Positions 20,228-29,275 of a stretch of 54,646 nt of DNA are shown here, one piece after another. The notes under the pieces were generated by a model, which worked only from the letters and a program-made list of their open reading frames with translations, was not told the origin of the DNA and searched no databases. Both the position numbers and the translations under genes were made by a program. Every line of letters starts with the position of its first letter. Position 1 is the stretch's first letter. The stretch is from Pseudomonadota bacterium (GTDB lineage: Bacteria > Pseudomonadota > Gammaproteobacteria > Pseudomonadales > Pseudohongiellaceae). The stretch lies in assembly GCA_027623555.1 (NCBI GenBank), contig JAQBSZ010000026.1, forward strand, positions 1-54,646, in the 5' to 3' direction.

Positions 20228-20959
20228 TCAATCGGCCGCCGATCCCTCGAATTCCTCGTTCACGACCTCAGTTATTCGTGCCCGGCTCGGGCTGGCCAGT
20301 AAGCGGCCGTTGATGAACACCGCAGGGGTAGAGCGAACTCCTGAAGAATTGCCGCCGCGTTGGTCATTGCGGATTTTCTGAATGACTTCATTCGATTCCA
20401 CGTCAGCCAGGAGTTGATCGACGTCGAGATCCAATTCCAGAGCGTAGCTCTCAAACTCGCCAGCAACACTGGGAAGCCCTGCCCAGATTGCCTGGGTGGC
20501 GAAAAGATAGTCATGCATTTCCCAGAAACGGCCCTGTTTTCCAGCGGCCTCTGCGAACAGTGCTGCCTCCCATGAATGAGGATGGGTATTGGTAATGGGA
20601 AAATGCCGGAAGATAAGATGTGCCTTGTCACGGATGCTCGGCCACAGTTGGGTCATAGTCTGGTGTTCGGTTGCGCAGGCCGGGCATTGAAAGTCGGCGT
20701 ACACGACGATCGAGACCGGTGTATCCAGGCGGCCGCGAATGTGATCGTTGTCAGCCACTTCAACCGGAGAATAGGTCGGGCCCTGGCTGAAGAGCGTGTA
20801 CAACACAAATACCAGGAGTATGGGGAAGACGCCGAATCCAGCGATCTTCAACATCAGGTTGCGGGTCTGCTCCCGCTGCTTGGCCACCTGTTGTTTCTGT
20901 TCTTTTATCTTGCGTTGCTGTTCTCGTTTTCCCATCTCAATTAAAACCTGTCGCGACAT
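20228..20959 (-). CDS. Membrane-anchored DsbA/thioredoxin-like protein
   Basis: Thiol-disulfide oxidoreductase of the DsbA/Thioredoxin_4 group. The 243 residues have a strongly basic, Gln/Lys-rich cytoplasmic N-terminus (1-35), one membrane helix (about 38-58), then a thioredoxin fold with the active site CPAC (92-95), and the cis-proline loop RSTPAVF. The membrane anchor places the domain in the periplasm. Ser/Thr protein-kinase-like neighbours are absent; convergent with the amidotransferase gene, four bases apart. An internal ATG at 20935 is an alternative start. Confidence 0.85.
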   Translation of the reverse strand: MSRQVLIEMGKREQQRKIKEQKQQVAKQREQTRNLMLKIAGFGVFPILLVFVLYTLFSQGPTYSPVEVADNDHIRGRLDTPVSIVVYADFQCPACATEHQTMTQLWPSIRDKAHLIFRHFPITNTHPHSWEAALFAEAAGKQGRFWEMHDYLFATQAIWAGLPSVAGEFESYALELDLDVDQLLADVESNEVIQKIRNDQRGGNSSGVRSTPAVFINGRLLASPSRARITEVVNEEFEGSAAD

Positions 20960-21064
20960 ACGTGAGTAGCAATCCAGCCACTGAGGCTCGACAATCGGAT
21001 AATTTACCTAAAAGCGGGCCGCAATGGTAGCAGCAGGGAAGGCCAGGTTGGTTAACCCAGAGAA

Positions 21065-21415
21065 TCAGAGGAGGGAGTAGTAGATCAGGAAGCCATACGC
21101 AAGCTTGCAGCCGATATGAATAGCCTGATCCTGATGCATGGTAATCCAGCCTTCACACTTGGAGAAATCGGTGATCCAGTGTATGACAGTCTCCACGATC
21201 CCCAGTAGCAAACTGTTGGTTATCAGGTAGACAACGCCGCCATGGACCAGCGAGTGCGCGGTTAGCCAGTACCACCACACCGGGAACAGGCTGTGTTCCA
21301 TGTCATGGATCTTGTCATTGCGATTCTTGCCATAACCCATCGCTTCCGGCTGCAATACGAAATCTGCCATTGCATGGCCGAATAACAGCAGGAACAGAAT
21401 TTCAATAAGGGGCAT
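21065..21415 (-). CDS. DUF3307-like small membrane protein
   Basis: A 116-residue membrane protein with about three to four helices. FGHAMADFVLQPEAMGYGK at the N-terminus, a central HSLVHGG and ETVIHWITDF resemble the DUF3307 family, whose function is unknown. ATG 21415 is chosen because GGAG lies nine bases before it; a TTG at 21439 would extend it eight residues. It stands alone. Confidence 0.7.
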   Translation of the reverse strand: MPLIEILFLLLFGHAMADFVLQPEAMGYGKNRNDKIHDMEHSLFPVWWYWLTAHSLVHGGVVYLITNSLLLGIVETVIHWITDFSKCEGWITMHQDQAIHIGCKLAYGFLIYYSLL

Positions 21416-21720
21416 GTAGTATATCTCCAGCAAAAACAAGTCAACTAATCCAACCCAAACTTAATTTTGCCAGCGCAATCAATGTTCGAAAAACAGAGGC
21501 AATCTCGCCTGAATTGGATGATGCCCCTGATCTTAAGCAATTCTGATACCAACGAAACGCATTCTATTATCAATCTGCTAGCCGCTTCACAGATTCAGTC
21601 CAACTTGTCCCTATATTGTCCCGCCCAAATTTTAGATTCGACTTAACGTATTGAATTTTAATAATTTTGTAAAAAAAACCTACACTGCAAAATCCGTGGC
21701 ATTGTGACTCTAATGCGTGC
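21416..21720. other. 305-base noncoding gap
   Basis: AT-rich spacer between two minus-strand genes. I see no gene in it. A run of eight A (21671-21678), that is eight T on the minus strand, lies after the propeller gene's stop together with a weak bulged stem (CACTGC/GCATTGTG), and could form a poor rho-independent terminator for that operon. No other structure seen. Confidence 0.5.
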
Positions 21721-22800
21721 TTAGTGACCAAATCTGACACAGTATACATCGGCGAGATTTGTCGCCAAACAGCTCCAGTTATCTCCAGCATTGGGTGAGG
21801 CCCATAGATTGCCGCTGGTAGAACCCATCATCAGGGTTTCCCCGTCCTCGTCTACTTCCAGACAGTGACGATAAATCAGGTCATAACTGTGTTCTTGTGG
21901 AAGTCCTTCACCGAGTGCTTCAAAACTCTTACCGCCATCTCGTGTACGGTTAACCACCAGTCGGTTATCCACCGGTATCCGGCACTCGTCTTTGATTGCC
22001 GGTACGAACCAGGCCGCATCCTTGTCCGTGGGATGTACAGCCAGCGCAAAGCCGAATCCGGAGGGTTTGACGTTCTCAATCTCCTGCCAGGTACCTGCAG
22101 ATTCATCGAAACGGAAAATGCCATTGTGGTGCTGCACCCAGAGTCGGTCTTGATCAGCAGGGCAGGACAACAAGCGATGGGGATCCTGGGAATTGACGTT
22201 GCCTGCCTGCTCCGGCGGGAGGTACTCAGCGCGCATGCCCTGGGCCTTGTTAACCCAGTTGCCGCCATTGTCTTCGCTGTACCAAACGCCACCGCAGGAT
22301 ATGGCAATCGTGAGTCGCTGTTGATCTCGAGAGTCAACCTGGATTGAATGCAGGCCGGGTTCATCAAAACCACCCCCGAACCACTCTGTAGATCCCGGCA
22401 TGTTGTTGAGAGACTGCAGAAACTCCCAACTGTCTCCCTGGTCGTTGGAGCGAAACAGTCCAGCCGGGACGGTCCCGGCTAACAAAGCACCATTGGCTCC
22501 GTATTCCATAATCCAGATAAGGTTTACTGACTTCGCTTCGTCTGCTTCTTTACCACTCTTGGGAAAGGCCGGTGCAGTGCATTCCTCCCAGGACCTACCG
22601 CCGTCCCTGGAGCGATGGAGTTTCGGGCCGAAATGGCCGAGATTCAATGCCGCATACATGACGCCCAGGGAATCTGCTGGAAGTACGCAAGTAACCGGTT
22701 CACCCGCAAAATTTGGTGGGGACAGAGACCAAGACTGGTCATTTGCCTGTGCTACTTTAATCAGGCCCTTGCGTGTGCCTATCCAACAATGCCTGGCCAT
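21721..22800 (-). CDS. Asp-box (BNR) beta-propeller protein
   Basis: Beta-propeller of the sialidase/VPS10-like Asp-box type, no signal peptide, so presumably cytoplasmic. Asp-box repeats S/T-x-D-x-G-x-x-W occur five times: SRDGGRSWEE, SNDQGDSWEF, SEDNGGNWVN, TRDGGKSFEA and SPNAGDNWSC. None of the sialidase arginine-triad context is evident, so enzyme activity cannot be claimed. ATG 22800 is preferred (359 residues) because AGGAG lies eight bases upstream; a GTG at 22809 is also in frame. It follows a MoaD/ThiS-like gene 38 bases upstream on the same strand, suggesting a shared role. Confidence 0.78.
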   Translation of the reverse strand: MARHCWIGTRKGLIKVAQANDQSWSLSPPNFAGEPVTCVLPADSLGVMYAALNLGHFGPKLHRSRDGGRSWEECTAPAFPKSGKEADEAKSVNLIWIMEYGANGALLAGTVPAGLFRSNDQGDSWEFLQSLNNMPGSTEWFGGGFDEPGLHSIQVDSRDQQRLTIAISCGGVWYSEDNGGNWVNKAQGMRAEYLPPEQAGNVNSQDPHRLLSCPADQDRLWVQHHNGIFRFDESAGTWQEIENVKPSGFGFALAVHPTDKDAAWFVPAIKDECRIPVDNRLVVNRTRDGGKSFEALGEGLPQEHSYDLIYRHCLEVDEDGETLMMGSTSGNLWASPNAGDNWSCLATNLADVYCVRFGH

Positions 22801-22838
22801 TGCCTGCACTCCTTTGGTTGTTTGTGGTTGGCCTGAGG

Positions 22839-23108
22839 TTACCCTCCTGAAAGTGCCTGGGCAATATAAACTGAGCTGGAGGGAGTAACCGGGTCGGAGA
22901 GCGTCTTTCGATCTGCTATCTGGGTATTATCGATAAACACAGTCACATGCTTGCGGAGGCGGTCCTGGTCATCCAGCAAATAACGGCGCAACGGCTCGTT
23001 GGCTGCGCAGACTGCCAGGAGTACCTGGCGAATATCAGATCCTTCTACTGAGAGTGCTTCGCAGTGCACATGGCGGGAAAGATTAGGAGTTAATTCTACG
23101 TTGGCCAT
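22839..23108 (-). CDS. MoaD/ThiS-like ubiquitin-fold protein
   Basis: An 89-residue beta-grasp protein ending in Gly-Gly (88-89), the C-terminus that MoaD, ThiS and other sulfur carriers use for thiocarboxylation or conjugation. VFIDNTQI and the late ISSSVYIAQALSGG-type ending fit the family. No MoaE, ThiG, MoeB or other partner is in the window, so molybdopterin or thiamine function is not supported. Its ATG overlaps the peptidase stop as TAATG, indicating translational coupling; the Asp-box propeller gene follows. Confidence 0.8.
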   Translation of the reverse strand: MANVELTPNLSRHVHCEALSVEGSDIRQVLLAVCAANEPLRRYLLDDQDRLRKHVTVFIDNTQIADRKTLSDPVTPSSSVYIAQALSGG

Positions 23109-23938
23109 TAGTCCACCAGGAACAGTGCAGGATCCACTCGGGTATTGTTCAGGTTAATGCTCCAATGCAGGTGGGGGCCGGTCACCCGACCGGTTTGACC
23201 AACCCTGCCGATTTGTTCACCGCTATCGACACGGGTACCCGGTTCAACGTCGATTGTATTCATATGGCAGTAGAGAGTGATGAGGCCGTGTCCATGGTCC
23301 AGGATAATCGTGTTGCCGTTGAAGAAAAAATTTCCAGTAGTAAGTATCACCCCCGGGGCCGGGGCGTATATCGGTGTACCTTCGTTGGCGGCTATGTCCA
23401 TGCCCGAATGAGGATTGCGGGGCTGATCGTTAAAAAATCTTTTCAAGCCGAACGAGCTGCTTCTCACGCCAGCTACCGGGGCGCGCATGCCGAATACCGG
23501 TGTCAACGACTCATCCCAGCTCGAGAACGCCAGCTGCATCTCGGCGCTTTCCCGATTTATCCTTACCATATCATCAGCATTAGGATTAACCTGTCTCTCA
23601 TTGCTGATGGTGAGCCGCTGCTCAGTATATTTCTTATCCTCGATGGTGAATTGCAGTAATTCTCGGCGGCCATCGGGGAGGTCCAAGGCAAACTGATGAG
23701 CTCCAATACTGGCATTCAGGGGTATGCCTATGATGGCATGCTGTGCACCCTGGAATTCGGCGAGCAGAATGCGCTGGTCCCGGTAAGTTCCACCAATGGC
23801 TGCGGTGCCAGTAGGTATCACGGCGACACCACCGGGTACCATCGAAGAATCGGGTAAGCTGCTCACAACTGTCGCGGCATACCCAGACTGGCCAACCAGC
23901 AACAACAGTCCGGTAAACAGAAGCGATTTTAATCTCAT
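23108..23938 (-). CDS. M23-family LytM peptidase, exported
   Basis: Periplasmic zinc endopeptidase expected to cut peptidoglycan cross-links or regulate amidases. The 276-residue product starts MRLKSLLFTGLLLLVG, a Sec signal peptide, followed by an N-terminal beta domain and a C-terminal LytM domain with HSGMDIAANEGTPIYA (His and Asp zinc ligands) and TGPHLHWSIN (HxH). All catalytic ligands are present. The longer frame starting 24016 adds residues ahead of the signal peptide and is rejected. Lies between xseA and the MoaD-like gene on one strand. Confidence 0.9.
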   Translation of the reverse strand: MRLKSLLFTGLLLLVGQSGYAATVVSSLPDSSMVPGGVAVIPTGTAAIGGTYRDQRILLAEFQGAQHAIIGIPLNASIGAHQFALDLPDGRRELLQFTIEDKKYTEQRLTISNERQVNPNADDMVRINRESAEMQLAFSSWDESLTPVFGMRAPVAGVRSSSFGLKRFFNDQPRNPHSGMDIAANEGTPIYAPAPGVILTTGNFFFNGNTIILDHGHGLITLYCHMNTIDVEPGTRVDSGEQIGRVGQTGRVTGPHLHWSINLNNTRVDPALFLVD

Positions 23939-24028
23939 AATTGCTTGCTCACTTGAGCTCTGCATGTAATCTTTTTGCGCTATCTTCACGCCTTTTTTGC
24001 GTACCTGGTTTTCCATTTCTTGGTTTTC

Positions 24029-25426
24029 CTATTGGGTTTCCTTGCCATCATCGCCGAGTTTCGCATTCACTGTGGCCGTGATACTTCCCTTTGCCAATCT
24101 TGAAATAATCTCGCTGCCTATTCTAACATCGTCGCTTTTACGAATAACTTGCATGTCTGCATTATAGGTAATGCTATAGCCTCGGGAGAGAGTACTGAGA
24201 GGGCTCACGGCACTGAGGCTGCGGCTTAGTTGTCCCAGCGTAGCTTGCCGGGTATTCAGGAAAACCTGGATGGATTGCTTTACTCTCCTGAAGGAGCCTG
24301 CCAGTTGTGTTTGTAAAGTGCTGATGCGCTGTGCCGGAGAGTTAGCCTGCAAGCCGCGTTTGAGCTGTCGCAACTCCCCTGCCAGCAAGGCAACCCGATT
24401 GCGCATCGCCAACACCATTTGACCCTCCAGTCGATCGAGATGCTGAGCCTGCTCCTGCAGACGCCGATCCGGCCTCTTCAACTGTTTCTGCAACCAGTTC
24501 ACGGCAGTAGCAGCCGCCTGTAACCGAGTGCGGATACTCTGCCTGAATTGCTGTGCATAGGCTTCCAGACTCTCTGAATATTCGCTCTGAGACGGGCTCA
24601 TTTGTTCCGCAGCTGCCGAGGGTGTGGGTGCACGCAGGTCGGCGACAAAATCAGCAATGGTAAAGTCTGTCTGGTGTCCGACGGCGCTGGTGATCGGTAA
24701 ATCGCTGGCGAAGATGGCGCGAGCCACAGCTTCCTCATTGAAAGCCTGCAGGTCTTCCAGTGATCCACCGCCACGTCCGATAATAAGCGCCTGCAGGCCA
24801 AGTTTATCGCGGAGCTGATTGGCCATGGCAATGGCCCTTACGATTTCGGGAGCGGCATCAGTTCCCTGCACGACCACCGGGAACAGGGTTATCCGGGTAG
24901 CTGGAAAGCGCCGCTTGAAGACACTGAGAATATCCCGTATTACCGCACCGCCGGGCGAAGTTACCACGCCGATGTGGTCATAGTGCGAGGCAATTTGCTG
25001 CTTGGTGTCCGCTGAGAATAGGCCTTCTGCCAATAACCTGGCTTTTAATTCTTCGAAGGCTCGTCGTAGCACTCCATCACCGGCTTCCTCCATGCCGTCA
25101 GCAATAAGTTGGTAGTCACCCCGGCCTTCGTAGATACTGAGCCGTCCGCGCACCAGTACCTGTTTTCCGTTTTGCGGTTTGAAGTGCACCATGCGGTTTC
25201 GATTGGCGAACATGGCGCAGCGGACCTGGGAATTCTTGTCTTTAAGGGTAAGATACCAATGCCCGGATGTGGGCATGGCGAGATTCGAAATTTCCCCCTC
25301 AACCAGAACCGCTGGAAAGTGGCCCTCTAATAATGATTTTGCCAGGCGATTGAGGTTGCTTACCGAAAGGATTTTATCGCTGGATGCGGGTTCGAAATCC
25401 TGAGGATCTTCTGGAAATGGCTGCAT
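24029..25426 (-). CDS. xseA: Exonuclease VII large subunit
   Basis: Catalytic subunit of the single-strand-specific exonuclease VII. The 465-residue product has an N-terminal OB-fold (about 20-110), the catalytic region with VVTSPGGAVIRDIL, IGRGGGSLEDLQAFNEE and SAVGHQTDFTIADFVAD, a long coiled-coil segment (about 270-390) and a short beta C-terminus. The small subunit gene xseB is not in the window. First gene of a minus-strand group with the M23, MoaD-like and propeller genes. Confidence 0.94.
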   Translation of the reverse strand: MQPFPEDPQDFEPASSDKILSVSNLNRLAKSLLEGHFPAVLVEGEISNLAMPTSGHWYLTLKDKNSQVRCAMFANRNRMVHFKPQNGKQVLVRGRLSIYEGRGDYQLIADGMEEAGDGVLRRAFEELKARLLAEGLFSADTKQQIASHYDHIGVVTSPGGAVIRDILSVFKRRFPATRITLFPVVVQGTDAAPEIVRAIAMANQLRDKLGLQALIIGRGGGSLEDLQAFNEEAVARAIFASDLPITSAVGHQTDFTIADFVADLRAPTPSAAAEQMSPSQSEYSESLEAYAQQFRQSIRTRLQAAATAVNWLQKQLKRPDRRLQEQAQHLDRLEGQMVLAMRNRVALLAGELRQLKRGLQANSPAQRISTLQTQLAGSFRRVKQSIQVFLNTRQATLGQLSRSLSAVSPLSTLSRGYSITYNADMQVIRKSDDVRIGSEIISRLAKGSITATVNAKLGDDGKETQ

Positions 25427-25560
25427 GGCAACAGTCTACCTCAGCTAGAAACGTCGAATCAGCCAAAATTGGGCATCATTGAGGTTTAAATGGCAGCAGA
25501 ATCGGCTTATGCTTCGAATACTCCCTGTAAAACTACAGAAAATTCACGAGGATGGACGCT

Positions 25561-26313
25561 ATGAAAAAGTTACTGGTAGTGCTGATGATGGGTTTGGCAC
25601 TGGTAAGCATGCACAGTCAGGCTCAGTCACTGGATGTGCAGGGACTGATTCAACAGATTTCGAATGACCCGGGCAGGGATGCGGCGGACAAGGCCAGGGA
25701 TCCCAATCGCCGCCCAATCAGCGTGCTGAATTTCCTCGGCGTGCAACAAGGCATGACGGTTATCGATCTGGTGGCTGCCGCTGGTTATTACACAGAGGTG
25801 CTCTCCAACGTAGTCGGTCCCCGCGGCAAGGTTTATATGCAGAATGCCGCGATGAGTGGCGAGCGTGGTGAACGCACCGAAGCCGCGATTAATGCGCGTC
25901 TGGCGAATAATCGCCTGGCTAATGTGGAACGGATAACCAGCGAACCTGATAATCTGCCCTTGCCTGACAATTCACTGGATGCGGCAATTATTGCGCTGGA
26001 ATTTCACGAACTGTATCGCTCCAGCAACCCCAATGCGGCGGCCGACTTTCTGCAAGAGATGCGTCGAGTGCTGAAGGTGGGTGGCGTACTTGGCATCATT
26101 GAGCACGCCGGTCATCCGGTTTATGACAATGGTGCCCTGCACCGGGCACTGGAGTCGCAGGTAGTGGCCGACGCTCAGAAAGCAGGCCTGTTTGTAGAGG
26201 CCAGCAGCAAGCTGCTGCGCAATATCGAGGACGATCGTAGCGAGGGCGTATTCGCTGCAAGCATTCGTGGTACGACTGATCGCTTCGTATTGAGAGTCGT
26301 CAAAAAGCGATAA
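25561..26313 (+). CDS. Exported class I methyltransferase-like protein
   Basis: SAM-methyltransferase fold of 250 residues with a clear signal peptide (MKKLLVVLMMGLALVSMHSQ, cleavage near AQA/AQS). Motif I is VIDLVAAAGYYTEVLS, with the usual second-position glycine pattern altered (AAAGYY); the post-motif acidic residue and ALEFHELYRS are visible. SAM is not known in the periplasm, so activity is uncertain. GAGG nine bases before ATG 25561 sets the start; ATG 25552 lies too close to it. Followed by a strong terminator hairpin. Confidence 0.8.
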   Translation: MKKLLVVLMMGLALVSMHSQAQSLDVQGLIQQISNDPGRDAADKARDPNRRPISVLNFLGVQQGMTVIDLVAAAGYYTEVLSNVVGPRGKVYMQNAAMSGERGERTEAAINARLANNRLANVERITSEPDNLPLPDNSLDAAIIALEFHELYRSSNPNAAADFLQEMRRVLKVGGVLGIIEHAGHPVYDNGALHRALESQVVADAQKAGLFVEASSKLLRNIEDDRSEGVFAASIRGTTDRFVLRVVKKR

Positions 26314-26319
26314 GCAATG

Positions 26320-26353
26320 AGCTGGCATTGCCGCTAGCGGGGATGCCAGCTTT
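26320..26353 (+). terminator. Terminator hairpin after the methyltransferase gene
   Basis: Perfect nine-base stem AGCTGGCAT (26320-26328) and ATGCCAGCT (26343-26351), with an internal palindrome CCGCTAGCGG in the loop, beginning six bases after the stop codon and followed by TTTAC. The short T run makes termination moderate. Confidence 0.6.
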
Positions 26354-26382
26354 ACTCCTTCAAGTGCAAAAAATTCACTCAA

Positions 26383-27333
26383 TTGGTTGATGAATCTGGT
26401 ACAGGCGGGTCTGTATTTGTCTATTTGAGCAACCGTGGCTCAGAAATATTCAGGGCAGCCCTGGAGCCGATCGGTGGCAGGGAATACCAGGAGGGGGACC
26501 CACATATTGATCTGTTGTATTTTGATCAGTTCGGTGGCAAAGAACCGCCCCGGATACCCACCATTGGCTTTACGCTGATCGATAGACAGCGCACTATCCC
26601 GCTGGACAATAAATCTTCCATGGCCAATGCCCTGATCGATGTGGGCATCACTTACCCGCGGGTCTTCTTTACCGAGGAAGATGTGCCTGATGAGCCAGGT
26701 TCGCTGTGGTTTATCAAAGACCCGCTTACGACGGCGGGGAAGGGCATCAGTGTCGTTACCCGGGAACAGATCGCCAGGCGCTTCCAGTTCGGTGCGATCA
26801 TTCAGGAGGCCGTGCAGGATGTCGCCCTGATAAATAATCGAAAATTCACTCTGCGCATCTATGTACTGGTTAACCGAGGCAAGCTGTTTCTGTATCCGGC
26901 CGGAATTATTGTGTTACATGGCGCGCAGTACGACCCGCTCAGTGTAGACCCGCTGGTGCAGTTCGAGCACAACGGCTATATGAACGAGGACAGCCCAATC
27001 AAGATGTTACCGTTTACAGAATTCGCCTCACACGTTGCCGTATTTGAGAATCTGGGGCCACATCTGGTGGATACCTTTGCTGCGTTCAGTGATTTGCTGA
27101 AATATGAAAAAGCCCATACCTACTGCCTGTTCGGTCTTGATGTGTTGGTCAGGCGCGATCTGTCCACAGTGCTCGTAGAGATAAATGACCGGCCAAACCT
27201 GGTTCACACCAGGCGTATCAATGAGCAGGTGAATATCCCCGTAGTACAGGCAATGTGTTGTGTATTGGACCCGGAGAGGGCAAGACACAGGCCGCCCACG
27301 ACACCTGGTTTCGAGTGGCTTGTCGACCTGTAG
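26383..27333 (+). CDS. Tubulin-tyrosine-ligase-like ATP-grasp protein
   Basis: ATP-grasp protein resembling the TTL/TTLL fold. Visible blocks: FIKDPLTTAGKGISVVT (P-loop-like lysine and glycines), IIQEAVQDVALINNRKFTLR (the Q-E... and KF-x-LR element), IYVLVNRGKLFLYP, and the metal-binding end FGLDVLVRRDLSTVLVEIND followed by RPNL. TTL enzymes ligate an amino acid to a carboxylate. No tubulin-like partner is in the window. The start is uncertain: TTG 26383 is the first possible start and no ribosome site is visible; no ATG occurs before about residue 75. Confidence 0.68.
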   Translation: MVDESGTGGSVFVYLSNRGSEIFRAALEPIGGREYQEGDPHIDLLYFDQFGGKEPPRIPTIGFTLIDRQRTIPLDNKSSMANALIDVGITYPRVFFTEEDVPDEPGSLWFIKDPLTTAGKGISVVTREQIARRFQFGAIIQEAVQDVALINNRKFTLRIYVLVNRGKLFLYPAGIIVLHGAQYDPLSVDPLVQFEHNGYMNEDSPIKMLPFTEFASHVAVFENLGPHLVDTFAAFSDLLKYEKAHTYCLFGLDVLVRRDLSTVLVEINDRPNLVHTRRINEQVNIPVVQAMCCVLDPERARHRPPTTPGFEWLVDL

Positions 27334-27492
27334 CAAGCCAATGATCGACGGTTCCCTAAGTCTTTGACCTGTAGTATTGCGCCAGCTCGGACCCAGACTC
27401 CCGCAGTGCGGTCGTGGTATTGACCCGGGACTCTGCGGATAGAAAAGTCCAGCATTGCGCCAGATTCTCGAATTTGAGTGCTCGCCTAGCCG

Positions 27493-27915
27493 TTATTCTC
27501 CAACCAGAGAATTCCCTTCGAGCTTGTTGAATGCCTCGCTATTGCGCACCGCGCCATCAAGGTCAAATGCCGTCAATTCCATACGCTTGCCTGCAGGACC
27601 AAACGGAAATGTCAGCTTCACAAATGCATTCGCTCCGCCACCGGTAATCATGCCGCCGGAAATGGCAAAGTTCTTGGATATGCCTACCGCACTCCATTCA
27701 CAGGATCCGGTCCCGGAAGATTCGAGCTCGAACGCATCATCGCCGTACTTATGGGGACTATCGATCTGCTTGATCGTCAGGGTGCACTTACCCGTACCGT
27801 TTGCGTCACCATCAGATTGGTAAACTCCATCTACCAGTGATTGCGCAACACTCAGCGGGGCATAGAGCAAGGCCATTGAAGCAGCAGCACTCAAGAGAAT
27901 TTTAGTCTTAGTCAT
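27493..27915 (-). CDS. Small secreted protein, unknown function
   Basis: A 140-residue protein with a signal peptide (MTKTKILLSAAASMALLYAP, cleavage near SVAQS). The mature part is beta-rich with two cysteines (GKCTLTI and GSCEWSA) that could form a disulfide. I do not recognise the family. It stands alone between two strands' genes, with 127 bases upstream separating it from the transporter gene. Confidence 0.7.
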   Translation of the reverse strand: MTKTKILLSAAASMALLYAPLSVAQSLVDGVYQSDGDANGTGKCTLTIKQIDSPHKYGDDAFELESSGTGSCEWSAVGISKNFAISGGMITGGGANAFVKLTFPFGPAGKRMELTAFDLDGAVRNSEAFNKLEGNSLVGE

Positions 27916-28042
27916 TTCGCACCTATTCCACTTAGAGGAACTCAGCGCTAATCATAGGATTGTTCGAGTCAAGAAATTTGACCCACATCAATTGCCGTGA
28001 AGTTTACGACAATAAAAATAGCTGACCTGCTAAAGCTCAAAA

Positions 28043-29275
28043 CTACTGAAGTTCGTCCTTTCGATCATTTGCCAGCAGTACGGCCACGGTCACGTTGGCG
28101 GTAACATTGGCGGTAGTGAGGAACATATCCACTATCAAGTCTATGGCAATCAGAATGCCTATTCCTTCAACCGGTAGGCCCAGAGACAGGTAAACCGGTG
28201 CCATGATCAACAAACCACCACTGGGAATGCCGGGGGAATAAAAGCTGAACAAGGCGATAGCCAGGGCGATGACAGTCAGCTCGAAAAAATTCAGCTCGAT
28301 GCCATACAGGCTGGCGATGAAATAGGTACCTGTAGTACGCGCCAGGGGCGAGGCGAATTTGAACAGCGTGACAGCGATTGGCAATACCACGCCGGAGACT
28401 TTTTCAGGCACTCCCAGAGTATCTGTCGCTGCAATGGTGGCCGGAAGAGCAGCGAGCGATGAACGGGTACTGAAACCGATGGCCTGCGCCGGGGCAAGGG
28501 TACGCGCGAAGTGTTTTAACGAAATGCCAGATGCAAATCCAACGAGAAGATAGAGGAGCAGTATCAAGCAGACTATCAAGCTACAGATAATTAATATTAA
28601 CGCAGCGAGTGTGGTGATCGCCGACAGACCCAGAGCGGCTGCAATAGGAAACACCAGCGCAAAGATTCCAATCGGTGCCAGCACCATTATCCAGGCGATC
28701 AGAACGAACATGGCCTCTTTGATGGCGGCGAAAAAGTCGACGACCGCTGCACGTTGTTGATCAGCGATTTGTTGCAGGGCGAGTGCAAATAATCCAGTGA
28801 ACACTAATAATGGCAGTACAGCCCCGTCCACTGCTGCAGCGAAAGGGTTTGCCGGAATCAAGGCGACCAACCAATCTCGAAATGGCGGTAGCTCCACGAT
28901 AGCCTGAGCACCAGCCGCGGTGCTTTGCAGTAGTTCCTGGCTGGCAGCCGGATCAATCTTCAGCATGGCAATCAGCGGTGGTGCAGCAATCAGCGCGAAG
29001 AGAGCAGAGCCCAGAACCATGATGACAAACAGGCCTAGCGCTTTGCCGCCGAGCCTGGCAACCCGGTTGCCAGTATGCTGCCCGGCGATAGATGTTATGA
29101 GTAAAGCCATTAACAGGGGAATAACTGTCATTCGAATGGCATTCACCCAAAGACTACCAATAGGTGCGATCATGTCCGGTAGAAAACTCAATGCGTCCTG
29201 CCCAAGATAGGAATATCCAATTCCGCTAACGAGAGCGAGCACCAGGCCGATCAAGATCTTGCTGGAAAGATTCAT
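28043..29275 (-). CDS. DAACS-type dicarboxylate/amino acid:cation symporter
   Basis: Secondary transporter of the glutamate/dicarboxylate symporter fold, 410 residues, eight or more membrane helices. The serine-rich hairpin FSTRSSLAALPATIAA is present. The usual NMDGT element in helix 7 reads ARTTGT here, and the helix 8 motif reads TTANVTANVTV instead of the usual NVxGD, so the substrate and ion sites differ from glutamate or aspartate transporters. Its start overlaps the upstream gene's stop by four bases (ATGA). Confidence 0.82.
   Translation of the reverse strand: MNLSSKILIGLVLALVSGIGYSYLGQDALSFLPDMIAPIGSLWVNAIRMTVIPLLMALLITSIAGQHTGNRVARLGGKALGLFVIMVLGSALFALIAAPPLIAMLKIDPAASQELLQSTAAGAQAIVELPPFRDWLVALIPANPFAAAVDGAVLPLLVFTGLFALALQQIADQQRAAVVDFFAAIKEAMFVLIAWIMVLAPIGIFALVFPIAAALGLSAITTLAALILIICSLIVCLILLLYLLVGFASGISLKHFARTLAPAQAIGFSTRSSLAALPATIAATDTLGVPEKVSGVVLPIAVTLFKFASPLARTTGTYFIASLYGIELNFFELTVIALAIALFSFYSPGIPSGGLLIMAPVYLSLGLPVEGIGILIAIDLIVDMFLTTANVTANVTVAVLLANDRKDELQ

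Noticed and set aside
26320..26353. Palindrome in the methyltransferase terminator as an attachment or operator site
   Set aside because: Position right after the stop codon and a stem-loop shape explain it as a terminator.
27370..27470. Short direct repeat ATTGCGCCAG occurring twice
   Set aside because: Only about ten bases, two copies, in a noncoding gap; expected by chance.
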